NCBI RefSeq assembly: GCF_009789235.1
Contig: NZ_WSTB01000006.1
Location: 62,001-126,000 of the forward strand
DNA length: 64,000 nucleotides
Reading direction: 5' to 3'
From: Flavobacterium hydrocarbonoxydans
GTDB taxonomy: Bacteria > Bacteroidota > Bacteroidia > Flavobacteriales > Flavobacteriaceae
Shown here: positions 27,470-37,708 of the stretch, piece after piece
Layout: every line of letters starts with the position of its first letter
Numbering within the stretch: the stretch's first letter is position 1
The notes under the pieces: model-generated
The model's input: the letters and a program-made list of their open reading frames with translations, nothing else
The model's database searches: none
What the model was told of the DNA's origin: nothing
Translations under genes and position numbers: made by a program

Positions 27470-28429
27470 TTAAAATTTTATGTGAGGATGTTTTTGCTGT
27501 AAAGCGTCAATTTTTAAATACAATTTAGATAAAAAAGCAAGATGCTGCTCAGAATCCGGATTGAAACTTCGGTGTGTAAGTCCTTTTTGTATTTCTGAAA
27601 CCAATTTCATTGTCGGAATACTATTTTCTTCGATATAATTTTCGCTGAAACGCTGCCAGATATAATCAATCGCAACCTGATTAGGATGCAGCATATCTTC
27701 GGTATAAAAACGATAATCGCGAAGCTCGTCCATCATGATTTCGTAGCTTGGGAAGTAGATGTGAGTTGTGGGTTGTGAGTTGTGAGTTGTGACAATATGA
27801 TGTAAACCTGTGAATAAATGTGCTTTACTTAATTGATTTTCTACAAAACCATCTTTGATATGGCGAACTGGAGAAACGGTAAAAATGAATTTTACATTTG
27901 GATTTAAACTCTGAATTAAATCAATAGTATTTTGAATACTTTTTTGAATTACATCTACTGATAATAATTCTTTTGTAAATTGCTTTTGAGGTACTTTATG
28001 ACAATTGGCAACAATGTTGTTGCTTTCTAAATTTCGATACACCCACGAAGTACCAAAAGTAATGAGACAATGAGATACTTTGGTAATTTGATAATTGAAA
28101 TCTTTAATTAATGTATTTAATTTATCCAGAAAAACATCTTTATCCGGATTCGATAATTCCGAATGTACTTCGTAACAATGCCATAAATCATTGTGGAAAA
28201 ATATATCTTTTACGGTAAACAATTCCTTTGTCACGGCTCTTTGAATAATACGCTCTATAGAAACCGGGTTGAAAATAATTCCAAAAGGATTGGTCGTATT
28301 CTGAAATTTGAAATAATCAAATTTCTCGGCCATATTAACCGCAAAACAGGAACCTAAAGAAAGTATCTTCGAATGATAATCGATTGGATGATTACTTTTT
28401 GAAATGGGTATTTGGGTTCTGAATTGCAT
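27470..28429 (-). CDS. GSCFA domain protein
   Basis: 319 residues. The family signature LSLGSCFAVNMAEKF lies at about 25-39, and LHPNQVAIDYIWQRFSE near 252 gives the second conserved block; the fold resembles SGNH/GDSL hydrolases. Substrate unknown. A run of short direct units (GTGAGTTGTGGGTTGTGAG, 27761-27792) lies inside the gene and encodes VTTHNSQPTTH near 213-222. The same unit occurs between genes near 9010-9040, so an intergenic repeat appears to have entered this gene in frame. Confidence 0.85.
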   Translation of the reverse strand: MQFRTQIPISKSNHPIDYHSKILSLGSCFAVNMAEKFDYFKFQNTTNPFGIIFNPVSIERIIQRAVTKELFTVKDIFFHNDLWHCYEVHSELSNPDKDVFLDKLNTLIKDFNYQITKVSHCLITFGTSWVYRNLESNNIVANCHKVPQKQFTKELLSVDVIQKSIQNTIDLIQSLNPNVKFIFTVSPVRHIKDGFVENQLSKAHLFTGLHHIVTTHNSQPTTHIYFPSYEIMMDELRDYRFYTEDMLHPNQVAIDYIWQRFSENYIEENSIPTMKLVSEIQKGLTHRSFNPDSEQHLAFLSKLYLKIDALQQKHPHIKF

Positions 28430-28473
28430 CTGCGTTTTATTAGAACACGAATTTCACGAATTTTCACCAATAA

Positions 28474-28504
28474 AAAAACCAAATACAAAAGTATTTGGTT
28501 TTTG
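28474..28504 (-). terminator. Terminator of the 262-aa lipoprotein gene
   Basis: Stem AAAAACCAAATAC / GTATTTGGTTTTT with a four-base loop, 20 bases after the stop codon on the minus strand. Confidence 0.75.
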
Positions 28505-28524
28505 ATAAATTTACTTTGTGTATT

Positions 28525-29313
28525 CTAGTATGTATATTCTATTTCATACTCAATTGAAACTCCATCTCCTGCAAAAGAGGTTTGTTTAACCGGATAGTTA
28601 TTATCATTATAAATGTAAGCATAAATATAATTTACGGGATCAGGAAATTCAGTTTCTGTCCTATTAATTTTCGAAATATTGTTAATAGAAAAAGGTGTTT
28701 CATTTAATAACAAATCAAATCCTATGATATTTTTAAGAGGATTGTTTTTACTATCATATTCATAAACGCGAGTTGAAACTGATGAACCTATAATTTCTTG
28801 CTCTTTAACCATATTACCATCCTTATAAGTCACATTTCCTTCACTGCTCTTGGTTTCTACTTTTGTAGTTGCATTTACTGTATAATATATATAAGAAACA
28901 ACATCATCCGAAGTATGTGTATAAACGCTTTTATATATGTATCGCCCATCAGGGTATTCTGTTGTAAACCCCTCTCTAAATAGTCTCGTTTTTAATTTTC
29001 CATTTTCATAGGTATATGCAATATCCTTTTTTTTGGTTATCTTTTCACTATCCAATAAATCAAAAACTTCTTGTTTTATAATACGATTTCCATCATAAGT
29101 ATAAACTGTTTTTGAACCTAATTTTTCTATACTTACAATTTTATTACCATCATAAGTAATTGTTGATTTGCTATTCTCCTGAGGAAAATCCGGATAATTA
29201 TAAGTAATTGTTTTTGGCAATGTTGGATCAATGTCCGTATTATTTTCATCATCACCTGAACAAGAAGTCAGCAATAAGGCAATAGTGCTAAAAAGCAATA
29301 AAAACTTTTTCAT
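28525..29313 (-). CDS. Lipoprotein with YD-like repeats, paralogue A
   Basis: 262 residues, lipobox LTSCSGDDEN (Cys18, with the acidic stretch after Cys that often marks surface export in this phylum). The mature part repeats short blocks such as ITYDGNKIVSIEK, YTYDGNRIIKQE and YTYENGKLKTR, that is, tyrosine-rich hairpin strands like RHS/YD repeats. The next gene upstream (29442-30179) has the same plan and aligns by eye at both ends. Likely a surface-exposed beta-solenoid lipoprotein; partner unknown. Confidence 0.75.
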   Translation of the reverse strand: MKKFLLLFSTIALLLTSCSGDDENNTDIDPTLPKTITYNYPDFPQENSKSTITYDGNKIVSIEKLGSKTVYTYDGNRIIKQEVFDLLDSEKITKKKDIAYTYENGKLKTRLFREGFTTEYPDGRYIYKSVYTHTSDDVVSYIYYTVNATTKVETKSSEGNVTYKDGNMVKEQEIIGSSVSTRVYEYDSKNNPLKNIIGFDLLLNETPFSINNISKINRTETEFPDPVNYIYAYIYNDNNYPVKQTSFAGDGVSIEYEIEYTY

Positions 29314-29383
29314 ATTTATGAATTAAAATTAGTTTTCAAATATATTAAAAAAAACAAAAAATACTTACAAAAATATTTTTAAA

Positions 29384-29417
29384 CAAAAAAAGCCCAACAC
29401 TTTTAAATACTGGGCTT
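29384..29417 (-). terminator. Terminator of the 245-aa lipoprotein gene
   Basis: On the minus strand AAGCCCA and TGGGCTT form a stem around GTATTTAAAAGTGT, followed by T residues. Confidence 0.65.
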
Positions 29418-29441
29418 AACTTATTTTGGAAATGAATTTAA

Positions 29442-30179
29442 TTAATAGAAAAATTCAACCGTAGCTGTTTCTCCATCTTCATTTTCAATGCTGTTTGTTG
29501 GGTAGTTATCAGAATTATATGTAAAACTGTAGCTGCTTTCTAATTCATCATAATCCAAATCTGTTTCAGTAAGTATGTTATGCAATACACCTGATGCTTC
29601 ACTGTCTTCAAAGGCAATTTTATCATATCCTAAAACATTTTTCATCGGATTGTTTTTATCATCATAAGTATAGCTTCTGCTTGTTCCGTTACTAATTAAA
29701 ATTTTTGATACTTCTCCATTAGAAAAATATATTGTCCCTTCTCCATTTAGACCTGTTTGGGATTCGTGATCTCCGCTATAGTGCTTTACCGAAACTGTAC
29801 CATCAGCATTGTACGTATAAACTTCTTTACTGCCCAGCTCATCTAAAGGTTCAGATCTGATAAAGGTTACCAATCTATCCTTTGAGTCGTATTCATAAGT
29901 ATTGACCTGTTCGAGTGTTCCATCAGGGAATTTAAACTCTATTTTCGTAATCAAATTTCCTGTATAGGTATAATAAAGACCTTCTTCTCCAGAATCATTG
30001 GTCATACTTACGATTTTATTACCATCGTATTTGTACGTTCTGGTTAATTTCTCCCCTTCAGAATCAGTTGTGATAGACTTTTTTAGTAATACAGTTCCGT
30101 TATCATCAGACGAATCATCACTTGAACAAGAAGTTAAGATTAAAGCTAATGCGCCAAAAAGGCATAGAATTTTCTTCAT
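29442..30179 (-). CDS. Lipoprotein with YD-like repeats, paralogue B
   Basis: 245 residues, lipobox LTSCSSDDSSDD (Cys18). It repeats RTYKYDGNKIVSMTND, YTYTGNLITKIEF, NTYEYDSKDRLVTF and VYTYNADGTVSV, the same tyrosine/Gly-Asn pattern as its neighbour. RSYTYDDKNNPMKNVLGYD near 180 matches RVYEYDSKNNPLKNIIGFD of paralogue A, which points to a tandem duplication. Each copy has its own terminator, so the two are probably transcribed separately. Confidence 0.75.
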   Translation of the reverse strand: MKKILCLFGALALILTSCSSDDSSDDNGTVLLKKSITTDSEGEKLTRTYKYDGNKIVSMTNDSGEEGLYYTYTGNLITKIEFKFPDGTLEQVNTYEYDSKDRLVTFIRSEPLDELGSKEVYTYNADGTVSVKHYSGDHESQTGLNGEGTIYFSNGEVSKILISNGTSRSYTYDDKNNPMKNVLGYDKIAFEDSEASGVLHNILTETDLDYDELESSYSFTYNSDNYPTNSIENEDGETATVEFFY

Positions 30180-30555
30180 TTTTAGTAGGTTTTTTAAAAT
30201 TAATAGTTCTTACAAATGACGTAAAATCAATTCGAAAAAACTAGTTTTTTTAACAATAAAATCTCTAATAAAATAAATATAAATTTATTTTACCAACCTT
30301 TTTTAATCCATTAAAAATCAACATTATAAATAACACCTCATCACTATCGTTTTTAGAATAAACATAACAAACAGACATAAATTGACTCGTAATGCTGCTA
30401 TTTGGCTGAAGTTGCAATTCTTTGAAACCCAAAAAATCCAACGCAATAAATTGTTCCTCTGATTTTACAAAAATTAGGTTTTTAATAACAGTAAGGCGGT
30501 ACACAAAACCATGCTATTCATTACTTTTGCATTTCTTTAAATCCAAATTATAAAT
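30180..30555. other. Gene-free stretch between divergent genes
   Basis: 376 bases between the divergent lipoprotein and ABC exporter genes. One 79-codon frame (30265-30504, minus) exists but has no signal, domain or spacing that supports it. I see no repeat or clear promoter pair here. Confidence 0.4.
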
Positions 30556-32301
30556 ATGAAATTATTATACTCGTATATAATCAAACATAAAATGTTATTG
30601 TTTTTTGCTTTGATTATGGCCGCTATCAACATTTGTTTCAGTTTATCAGACTCCATTATTACAGGTAAATTAATGCAGGATTGTGGTGTTGGTTTACACA
30701 AATACAAAGGAAACGAAATTGGATTTATCAAATCGCTTTCTTTCTGGCTGGGTCTTTCACTAGGTGCTGCCATGATTTCCAGAATTACCAAAAACTTTCA
30801 GGATTATTTTACCAATGTTGTGATTCAGCGTACAGGAGCTCAAATGTACACGGACGGAATAAAAAAATCGCTTGATTTGCCTTTCGCCGAATTCGAAGAT
30901 CAACGCAGTGGTGAAACGTTAAGCAAACTTACCAAAGTACGTTCTGATTCTGAGAAATTGATTACCCTTTCGATTTCGCTTATTTTTCAAACGGTTATCG
31001 GGTTTGTATTTGTGATTGTTTACGTTGCTCAAATAGATTATCGAATTTCGATTATCTTCTTGATTACTGCTCCGATCATTGCAATGGTAAGTTCTTATTT
31101 AGGAAAGAAAATTAAAATCGTTTCCAGAAAAATTGTCAATCAAACCAATGCTTTGGCAGGTTCTACTACCGAAAGTTTACGTAATATCGAATTGGTAAAA
31201 AGTCTTGGACTAACCTATCAGGAAGAAAAACGTCTGAATCTGAATACGTTTAAAATCCTTCAACTGGAATTACAAAAAATACGTTTTATAAGAAGTCTGA
31301 GTTTTATTCAGGGAACTACCGTTCACTTTTTAAGAACTTGTGTCGTTTTTACTTTGTATTATTTCTTATTCGGAGATAAAATTATTGTGGGCGATTTATT
31401 GACGATGGTGTTTTTTACGTTCTTCATCTTTGGACCTTTGCAGGAATTAGGGAATTTCATTATTGCTTTGAATGAAACCAAAGTTTCGATGGAAAATTTC
31501 AAAACATTATTGAGCGCTCCAAAAGAATTTCGACCTAAAAACCCAAAACATATTGGTGCCATTCAAACATTGCTTTTTTCGAATGTGAGTTTCCAACACA
31601 AAACTGCCAAGTTTAAAGCGGTAGAAGATATAAATTTTGACATCAAACAGGGCGAAACTGTAGCTTTTGTTGGGCCCTCTGGATCTGGAAAAACAACTTT
31701 GGTAAAATTATTGGTCGGATTATACACGCCCGCCGAAGGAAAAGTATTGTATAACGGAACCGATTCTGCCGAAATTGATTTGTTAGACCTAAGAAAACAA
31801 TTAGGATTCGTAACGCAGGATGCGCAGTTATTCTCCGGAACAATTCGCGAAAATTTATTGTTTGTAAAACCCAATGCAACCGATGAAGAGCTTTATGATG
31901 CTTTAAAAAAGGCTAGCTGTGACAAACTTTTAAAACGTGCCGAAGACGGTCTGAACACCACAATTGGCGAAGGCGGAATTAAAGTTTCGGGTGGTGAAAA
32001 ACAGCGTTTATCTATCGCAAGAGCCATTTTGAGAAATCCGAATTTATTGATTTTTGATGAGGCAACTTCGGCTCTAGATTCGATTACCGAAGAAGAAATC
32101 AATTCGACTATTCGAAAGGTTTCCGATAAAAATAGAATCACGGTTTTGATCGCACATCGATTATCGACAGTTATTCACGCTGATAAAATATTTGTTCTGG
32201 AACAAGGAAAAATCATCGAACAAGGAAAACACGAAGATTTATTAAACGAGAAAGGTTTGTATTACGCTATGTGGCGTCAGCAAATTGGGGAACGTAAATA
32301 A
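30556..32301 (+). CDS. ABC exporter (fused membrane and ATPase domains)
   Basis: 581-residue half-transporter that works as a dimer in the inner membrane. Six membrane spans cover about residues 10-310. The nucleotide-binding domain has Walker A GPSGSGKTT near 374-382, signature VSGGEKQR near 477-484, Walker B LLIFDEATSALD near 496-507 and the H-loop in IAHRLS near 532. The layout matches MsbA/multidrug or peptide exporters; the cargo cannot be read from the sequence. It stands alone, with no maturation peptidase domain at the N-terminus. Confidence 0.9.
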   Translation: MKLLYSYIIKHKMLLFFALIMAAINICFSLSDSIITGKLMQDCGVGLHKYKGNEIGFIKSLSFWLGLSLGAAMISRITKNFQDYFTNVVIQRTGAQMYTDGIKKSLDLPFAEFEDQRSGETLSKLTKVRSDSEKLITLSISLIFQTVIGFVFVIVYVAQIDYRISIIFLITAPIIAMVSSYLGKKIKIVSRKIVNQTNALAGSTTESLRNIELVKSLGLTYQEEKRLNLNTFKILQLELQKIRFIRSLSFIQGTTVHFLRTCVVFTLYYFLFGDKIIVGDLLTMVFFTFFIFGPLQELGNFIIALNETKVSMENFKTLLSAPKEFRPKNPKHIGAIQTLLFSNVSFQHKTAKFKAVEDINFDIKQGETVAFVGPSGSGKTTLVKLLVGLYTPAEGKVLYNGTDSAEIDLLDLRKQLGFVTQDAQLFSGTIRENLLFVKPNATDEELYDALKKASCDKLLKRAEDGLNTTIGEGGIKVSGGEKQRLSIARAILRNPNLLIFDEATSALDSITEEEINSTIRKVSDKNRITVLIAHRLSTVIHADKIFVLEQGKIIEQGKHEDLLNEKGLYYAMWRQQIGERK

Positions 32302-32371
32302 GCTACTAAGATTCTAAGATACTAAGTTGCAAGGTTTTTTTTAGCCACAGATTATAACTCAAAGTTTGTCA

Positions 32372-32432
32372 TTCCGGAGGAATCCCAGCACCGTAAGCAC
32401 AAAGCTTAGAGATTCCTACGGAATGACAAACT
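32372..32432. repeat. Inverted repeat gtcattccgtaggaatc family, copy 1
   Basis: The left arm (GTTTGTCATTCCGGAGGAATC) and right arm (GATTCCTACGGAATGACAAAC) differ by few bases from perfect complementarity. The same core forms a perfect 23-bp inverted repeat at 54369-54439. A third related half-site (TTTTTGTCATCCTGAGGAAC) follows at about 32452. It fills part of the gene-free stretch 32302-32663. Confidence 0.7.
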
Positions 32433-32578
32433 TGACGATTCTTTCTCTCATTTTTGTCATCCTGAGGAACGAAGGATCTCCACAAGTAACTCCACAACGA
32501 AAATCAAATCTTTGTCGAGCTTCTCACTAAGATTTATCCTTTGTCGAAATTGACATAAAATGAGAAATAAACAAACAC

Positions 32579-32613
32579 AAAACCCTTTCAGAATTTAGAA
32601 CTCTGAAAGGGTT
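32579..32613. terminator. Bidirectional hairpin between the ABC exporter and alaS
   Basis: AAACCCTTTCAGA and TCTGAAAGGGTTT form a near-perfect stem in the gap between two convergent genes. It could end either transcript, though the T-run is weak. Confidence 0.5.
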
Positions 32614-32663
32614 TGTCATTTTATAAAAACTTAGAGCCTTAGCAACTCAGTACCTCAGAAACT

Positions 32664-35300
32664 TTATTTCACAAACTCAACCGCCTTAGCCAAAGCCTCC
32701 ACAATTCCAGAAGCATTTTTCCCTTTTCCAGAAGCGAAGAAAGGCTGTCCTCCTCCGTTTCCTTCAATATATTTTCCTAATTCTTTGATTACTGCATTTG
32801 CGTTTAGGCTTTTAGCTGACACCAATTCTTTAGAGATATAACAATGAATATTGGGTTGACCGTCTTCGATTGAAGCTAAGAAAACAAATGAATCTGCTTT
32901 AGAACTTCCTAATGCAGAAGCCAAATCTTTAGTCGAAGCCATGCTTAAATCTACTTGTTTTGCAAGGAAATTTACGCCGTTTACTTCCTGGAAATCTTTT
33001 TCCAATTCAGATTTTAAAGCGCCTACTTTTTCTTTTAATAATTGCTCAATTTGTTTTTTCAACTTCGCATTATCATCTTGTAATGAAGTCACTGATTTTA
33101 AAATATCCTGCGGATTTTTTAATGTTTCTTTTATTTCAGCTAAAGTGTTCTCCTGATTTTGATAGAAATCTTTCACCGCATCACCCGTAATCGCTTCAAT
33201 ACGACGAATTCCGGCTGCAACTGCTCCTTCAGAAATGATTTTGAAATGCCAGATTTCTGCTGTATTTTTTACGTGAATTCCACCACAAAGTTCCTTACTG
33301 TCGCCAAATTCAATCATACGGACATTATCTCCATATTTCTCACCAAACAAAGCCATTGCACCTTTGTCTAATGCTTCTTTGATCGGAATATTTCTGTGTT
33401 CTGTCAATTGCAATTGCGCTTCGATTTGCGCATTTACACTTGCTTCAACCTGACGCAATTCTTCATCAGAAACTTTAGAAAAATGCGAAAAGTCAAAACG
33501 AAGATAATTTGGATTTACCAATGAACCTTTTTGCTCAACATGCGTTCCAAGAAGGTTTCTCAAAGCCAAATGCATTAAATGTGTAGCTGAGTGATTTTTA
33601 GAAGTTGACGTTCTTAAATCAGTATTTACTTTGGCTACAAAACCAGCTTCGATATTTTCAGGCAATTGTTTTGCTAAATGCAAAATCAAATTGTTCTCTT
33701 TCTTTGTATCGATAATTTCGATGGTTTCGTTAGCCGAAACCAATGTTCCTTTATCACCAACCTGACCTCCACCTTCTGGATAAAAAGGCGTGCTGTCTAA
33801 AACAATTTGGTATAAAATTCCATCTTTTTTAGAATCTACTTTACGGATTCTGGTAATTTTTACGTCATTCTCTACTTGATCGTAACCAACGAAAGTTTCT
33901 ACGTTTCCTGGAATCAAAACAGACCAGTCTTCAGTCGAAACTTCAGATGCAGCACGAGAACGTGTTTTTTGTTTTTGTAATTCAACTTCAAATTCTTCTT
34001 CATTATAGGAGAAGCCTTTTTCTTTTAGAATTAAAGCTGTTAAGTCTTTTGGAAAACCGAATGTATCATACAATTCAAAAACCTTAGCACCAGAAACTTC
34101 AGAGCCGGAAGTTTGTGCAATTACATTATCCAACAATTGTAATCCCTGATCCAAAGTTCTTAAAAAAGAAGCTTCTTCTTCGCGAATTACATTCGTAACC
34201 AATTGTTGCTGCGATTTAATTTCAGGGAAAAATTCTCCCATTTGGTTTGCTAAAACTTCTACCAATTTATTGATAAAAGGCTCTTTGGTATCCAGGAAAG
34301 TAAATCCGTAACGAATCGCACGACGTAAAATTCTACGAATTACATAACCCGCTCCTGTGTTTGAAGGCAATTGCCCATCGGCAATAGCAAAGGCAACCGC
34401 ACGAACATGATCTACAATGACACGAATCGCGATATTGGTTTTATTTTGTTCTTCAGATATGTTTTTTACTTCATCAGAGGTATATTTTAAACCTGTAATT
34501 TGTTCTACTTTTTCGATAAGCGGCGTAAAAACATCTGTATCATAGTTGGATGTTTTTCCTTGCAAAGCCATACACAAACGTTCAAATCCCATTCCGGTAT
34601 CAACGTGCTGCGCAGGAAGTTTTTCCAGAGAACCATCGGCTTTACGGTTGAATTCCATGAATACGTTATTCCAGATTTCAACTACTTGCGGGTGATCGTT
34701 GTTTACCAGGCTTTTTCCTGAAACTTGTGCTTTTTCTTCTTCAGAACGTAAATCAACGTGAATTTCAGAACAAGGTCCACATGGTCCCTGATCGCCCATT
34801 TCCCAGAAATTATCTTTTTTGTTCCCAAGAATAATTCGGTCTTCGTCGATTAGAGTTTTCCAGATATCCCAAGCTTCCTGATCGAATGGCACGTTGTCTT
34901 CTTTGCTTCCTTCAAAAACAGAAACATACAGATTCTCTTTCGGAATTTTATACACTTCTGTCAACAATTGCCAAGCCCAATTGATCGCTTCTTTTTTAAA
35001 ATAATCTCCAAAAGACCAATTCCCCAACATTTCGAACATGGTGTGGTGATAGGTATCAAAACCCACGTCTTCAAGGTCATTATGTTTTCCTGAAACACGA
35101 AGACATTTTTGCGTATCGGCTATTCTTGGACTTTTTGGGGTTCCGTTTCCTAAAAAATATTCTTTGAACTGGGCCATTCCCGAGTTATTGAACATAAGGG
35201 TTGGATCGTCTTTAAGGACGATTGGAGCAGAAGGAACAATTAAATGTCCATTGCTCTTGAAAAAGTCTAAAAATTGTTTACGTACGTCTTGTGATTTCAT
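32664..35300 (-). CDS. alaS: Alanyl-tRNA synthetase
   Basis: Charges tRNA-Ala. 878 residues, the normal size. Class II catalytic domain from residue 1 ([38 protein letters not shown]), then [17 protein letters not shown] near 319, the editing domain with zinc-type ligands [11 protein letters not shown] (HxxxH) near 565 and [12 protein letters not shown] near 668, and the C-terminal DHHA1-like domain ([12 protein letters not shown] near 850). Single transcription unit, convergent with the ABC exporter gene. Confidence 0.98.
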   Translation of the reverse strand: MKSQDVRKQFLDFFKSNGHLIVPSAPIVLKDDPTLMFNNSGMAQFKEYFLGNGTPKSPRIADTQKCLRVSGKHNDLEDVGFDTYHHTMFEMLGNWSFGDYFKKEAINWAWQLLTEVYKIPKENLYVSVFEGSKEDNVPFDQEAWDIWKTLIDEDRIILGNKKDNFWEMGDQGPCGPCSEIHVDLRSEEEKAQVSGKSLVNNDHPQVVEIWNNVFMEFNRKADGSLEKLPAQHVDTGMGFERLCMALQGKTSNYDTDVFTPLIEKVEQITGLKYTSDEVKNISEEQNKTNIAIRVIVDHVRAVAFAIADGQLPSNTGAGYVIRRILRRAIRYGFTFLDTKEPFINKLVEVLANQMGEFFPEIKSQQQLVTNVIREEEASFLRTLDQGLQLLDNVIAQTSGSEVSGAKVFELYDTFGFPKDLTALILKEKGFSYNEEEFEVELQKQKTRSRAASEVSTEDWSVLIPGNVETFVGYDQVENDVKITRIRKVDSKKDGILYQIVLDSTPFYPEGGGQVGDKGTLVSANETIEIIDTKKENNLILHLAKQLPENIEAGFVAKVNTDLRTSTSKNHSATHLMHLALRNLLGTHVEQKGSLVNPNYLRFDFSHFSKVSDEELRQVEASVNAQIEAQLQLTEHRNIPIKEALDKGAMALFGEKYGDNVRMIEFGDSKELCGGIHVKNTAEIWHFKIISEGAVAAGIRRIEAITGDAVKDFYQNQENTLAEIKETLKNPQDILKSVTSLQDDNAKLKKQIEQLLKEKVGALKSELEKDFQEVNGVNFLAKQVDLSMASTKDLASALGSSKADSFVFLASIEDGQPNIHCYISKELVSAKSLNANAVIKELGKYIEGNGGGQPFFASGKGKNASGIVEALAKAVEFVK

Positions 35301-35509
35301 ATTTTATTAAATGTGCCAATTTGATAATGTGCCAATTAGATAATTAAAAAAAATACTTAATTTTTAATACAATAAATTATCTAATTGTCACATTATCTAA
35401 TTATCTAATTGTTTTTTATTCTTGAAAAAAAGCGTTGAACAACTGAAACATTTATTAAATTTGTTCGACTAACTATTTTACAAGCTGCAAAAATAGGGTA
35501 TTTTAAAAT

Positions 35510-36487
35510 ATGGCGAAAGTAAAATATTATTACGACTCAGAAAATCTGGCTTATACGAAAATAAAAACCAGAAAGCGGGCAAAAATTGGCTATGCCTTCT
35601 TGTTTTTGTTGTCCTCGGCATTGTTTGGCTTTTTAGTTTTTGTACTTTTACTCAATACACCTTATTTTGAAACGCCAAAAGATCGGATGAAAACCCGGGA
35701 ACTTGAGAATTTGAAGTTGAAATATGCCATTTTGAACAAAAAAATGGATGAAATTGACGATGTGACAGAAGCATTGGAAAATCGTGACAATAATATATAT
35801 CGGGTATATTTTAATAAAAAAGAAATTCCAGATTCGATTAGGCAGTCCGGTTATAAGGATTTGAAACGTTATAAAATTCTGGAAGGTTATAACAACTCGC
35901 AATTGGTTATAAATACCACAAAACGAATTGATAAGATTTCGAAACAGCTGGCTATTCAGTCGAAATCTTTGGATGAAATTTTAAAACTGGCAGGCACAAA
36001 ATCACATTTATTGCTTGCAATTCCGGCGATTCAGCCTGTACAGAATGAAAATTTAAAACGAATAGCATCTGGTTTTGGATACCGAACGGATCCGTTTACC
36101 AAAATAAGGAAAATGCACAACGGTATGGATTTTGCAGCTAATACCGGCGCACCAATTTACGCCACAGGCGATGGTGTTGTGGTAAGAGCTGACAATTCGG
36201 CATCAGGATACGGGAATCATATTGTCATACGACATGGTTTTGGATACGAAAGTTTGTATGCGCATTTAAGCCGATACAATTGCAGAGCAGGAAAACGTGT
36301 GAAACGTGGTGACATTATAGGTTATGTAGGCAGTACAGGAAGATCTGAAGGGCCGCATTGTCATTACGAAGTACACAAGGACGGTAAAGTCGTAAATCCG
36401 CTTAATTTTTATTACGGAAATATATCGGCAGTAGAATATGTGGCCATTTCGCAGCTGGCCAATCAGGAAAATCAATCATTGGATTAA
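35510..36487 (+). CDS. M23 family metallopeptidase, membrane-anchored
   Basis: 325 residues. One membrane span (about 25-47), a coiled-coil stalk (about 58-160) and a LytM/M23 domain (about 185-300) with the zinc ligands in KMHNGMDFAA (His and Asp) and CHYEVH near 283. It is a peptidoglycan endopeptidase or, if inactive, an activator of cell-wall amidases; the metal ligands are present, so activity is likely. It heads a series of plus-strand genes. Confidence 0.92.
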   Translation: MAKVKYYYDSENLAYTKIKTRKRAKIGYAFLFLLSSALFGFLVFVLLLNTPYFETPKDRMKTRELENLKLKYAILNKKMDEIDDVTEALENRDNNIYRVYFNKKEIPDSIRQSGYKDLKRYKILEGYNNSQLVINTTKRIDKISKQLAIQSKSLDEILKLAGTKSHLLLAIPAIQPVQNENLKRIASGFGYRTDPFTKIRKMHNGMDFAANTGAPIYATGDGVVVRADNSASGYGNHIVIRHGFGYESLYAHLSRYNCRAGKRVKRGDIIGYVGSTGRSEGPHCHYEVHKDGKVVNPLNFYYGNISAVEYVAISQLANQENQSLD

Positions 36488-36657
36488 ATTTTATCTTTAG
36501 TCCTTAGTGAACTTAGTCCTTAGTCCTTAGTGTCTAGTCTATAGTAATGAGTAGTAAGTGATTAGTCCTTAGTGATTAGATGAAAAAATGACTAAATTAA
36601 GATTATACAAAATATTAAAAAAACTAAGTACTAGGTACTAAAAAACTAAGAACTAAA
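36488..36657. repeat. Degenerate TCCTTAGT/ACTAAGGA hairpin block
   Basis: Several direct units of CTTAGTCCTTAGT on the left face units such as AACTAAGTACTA on the right, so the stretch can fold back. A similar block lies after the DUF4136 gene (14267-14345). Non-coding. Confidence 0.5.
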
Positions 36658-36990
36658 ATGCACATAGAATTACAAGAAGGCAAAAGATATTACAGCATTG
36701 GCGAAGTAGCCAAAGCTTTTGATGTGAATGCTTCTCTGATACGTTTTTGGGATAGTGAATTTGATATTTTGAAGCCTAAAAAGAACGCAAAAGGCAATCG
36801 AATGTTTACGCCTGAGGATATTAAAAACCTGCAATTGATTTATCATTTGGTTAAAGAACGTGGTTTTACACTCGAAGGAGCCAAGATACATTTGAAGGAA
36901 GGGCAAAAGAAAACATTAGATAAATTCGAAATAATACGTAAATTAGAGACCATAAAAACACAATTAACCGAAATTAAAAACGAATTATAA
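36658..36990 (+). CDS. Small MerR-family regulator
   Basis: 110 residues. N-terminal winged HTH of the MerR type: RYYSIGEVAKAFDVNASLIRFWDSEFDILKPKKNAKGNRMFTPEDI (about 9-54), then a dimerisation helix. There is no effector-binding domain with Cys ligands, so it is not a metal sensor of the classical kind. It lies between the M23 peptidase and the LemA gene and may control one of them. Confidence 0.88.
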   Translation: MHIELQEGKRYYSIGEVAKAFDVNASLIRFWDSEFDILKPKKNAKGNRMFTPEDIKNLQLIYHLVKERGFTLEGAKIHLKEGQKKTLDKFEIIRKLETIKTQLTEIKNEL

Positions 36991-37030
36991 TTGAAAATAA
37001 TTTTATAAATAAACTTAAATTAAAATAAAC

Positions 37031-37618
37031 ATGAAAAGATTTTTGCCTTGGATTATTGGAGCAATTGTTATTATTGGAATATACAGCTGGGCTTCCGGAA
37101 TTTACAATAAAGCTGTTACACTTGATCAGGACGTAAAAGAAAGCTGGGGAAATGTTAACACTGCTTATCAAAGAAGAAATGATCTTATCCCGAATATCGT
37201 TAGTACCGTAAAAGGATATGCTGAACATGAAAAAAGCACTTTAACAGCTGTAATCGAAGCGCGTGCTAAAGCTACTGGAATTACCATTGACCCAAGTAAT
37301 GTTACTCCGGAACAATTGGCAGCATTCAACTCTGCACAATCAGGAGTTTCTTCTTCTTTATCCAAATTATTGGTAAGTGTTGAGCAATATCCAAACCTGA
37401 AAGCTGATGCTAGTTTTATGAAATTACAGGATGAATTGGCGAGTACAGAAAATCAAATCTTAACGGCCAGAACCCGTTTTAACGAATCTGTAAAACCTTA
37501 CAACAATAACATCAACACTTTCCCAAGAAATTTATTGGCTGGAATGTATGGTCTTAAAGAAAAACCATATTTTGAAGCCTCTACGGGAGCTGACAAACCA
37601 GTTGAAGTAAAATTCTAA
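37031..37618 (+). CDS. lemA: LemA family protein
   Basis: 195 residues, one N-terminal membrane span (about 5-22) and a four-helix LemA domain (AVTLDQDVKESWGNVNTAYQRRNDLIPNIVSTVKGYAEHEKSTL near 32-75). This is a membrane-bound protein of unclear role, often encoded beside TPM-domain proteins, as here. Likely first gene of a lemA-TPM-TPM unit. Confidence 0.93.
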   Translation: MKRFLPWIIGAIVIIGIYSWASGIYNKAVTLDQDVKESWGNVNTAYQRRNDLIPNIVSTVKGYAEHEKSTLTAVIEARAKATGITIDPSNVTPEQLAAFNSAQSGVSSSLSKLLVSVEQYPNLKADASFMKLQDELASTENQILTARTRFNESVKPYNNNINTFPRNLLAGMYGLKEKPYFEASTGADKPVEVKF

Positions 37619-37708
37619 AGTTAGATTATCAGAATTATTAGACTTCTTAGAATCTAAGATTTAGTCTAAAAATCTAATATCTAAAATCAACAATCTAAAA
37701 AACTCCCA

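Noticed and set aside
30265..30504. 79-codon ORF on the minus strand
   Set aside because: No domain, no signal, and isolated in a divergent promoter region.
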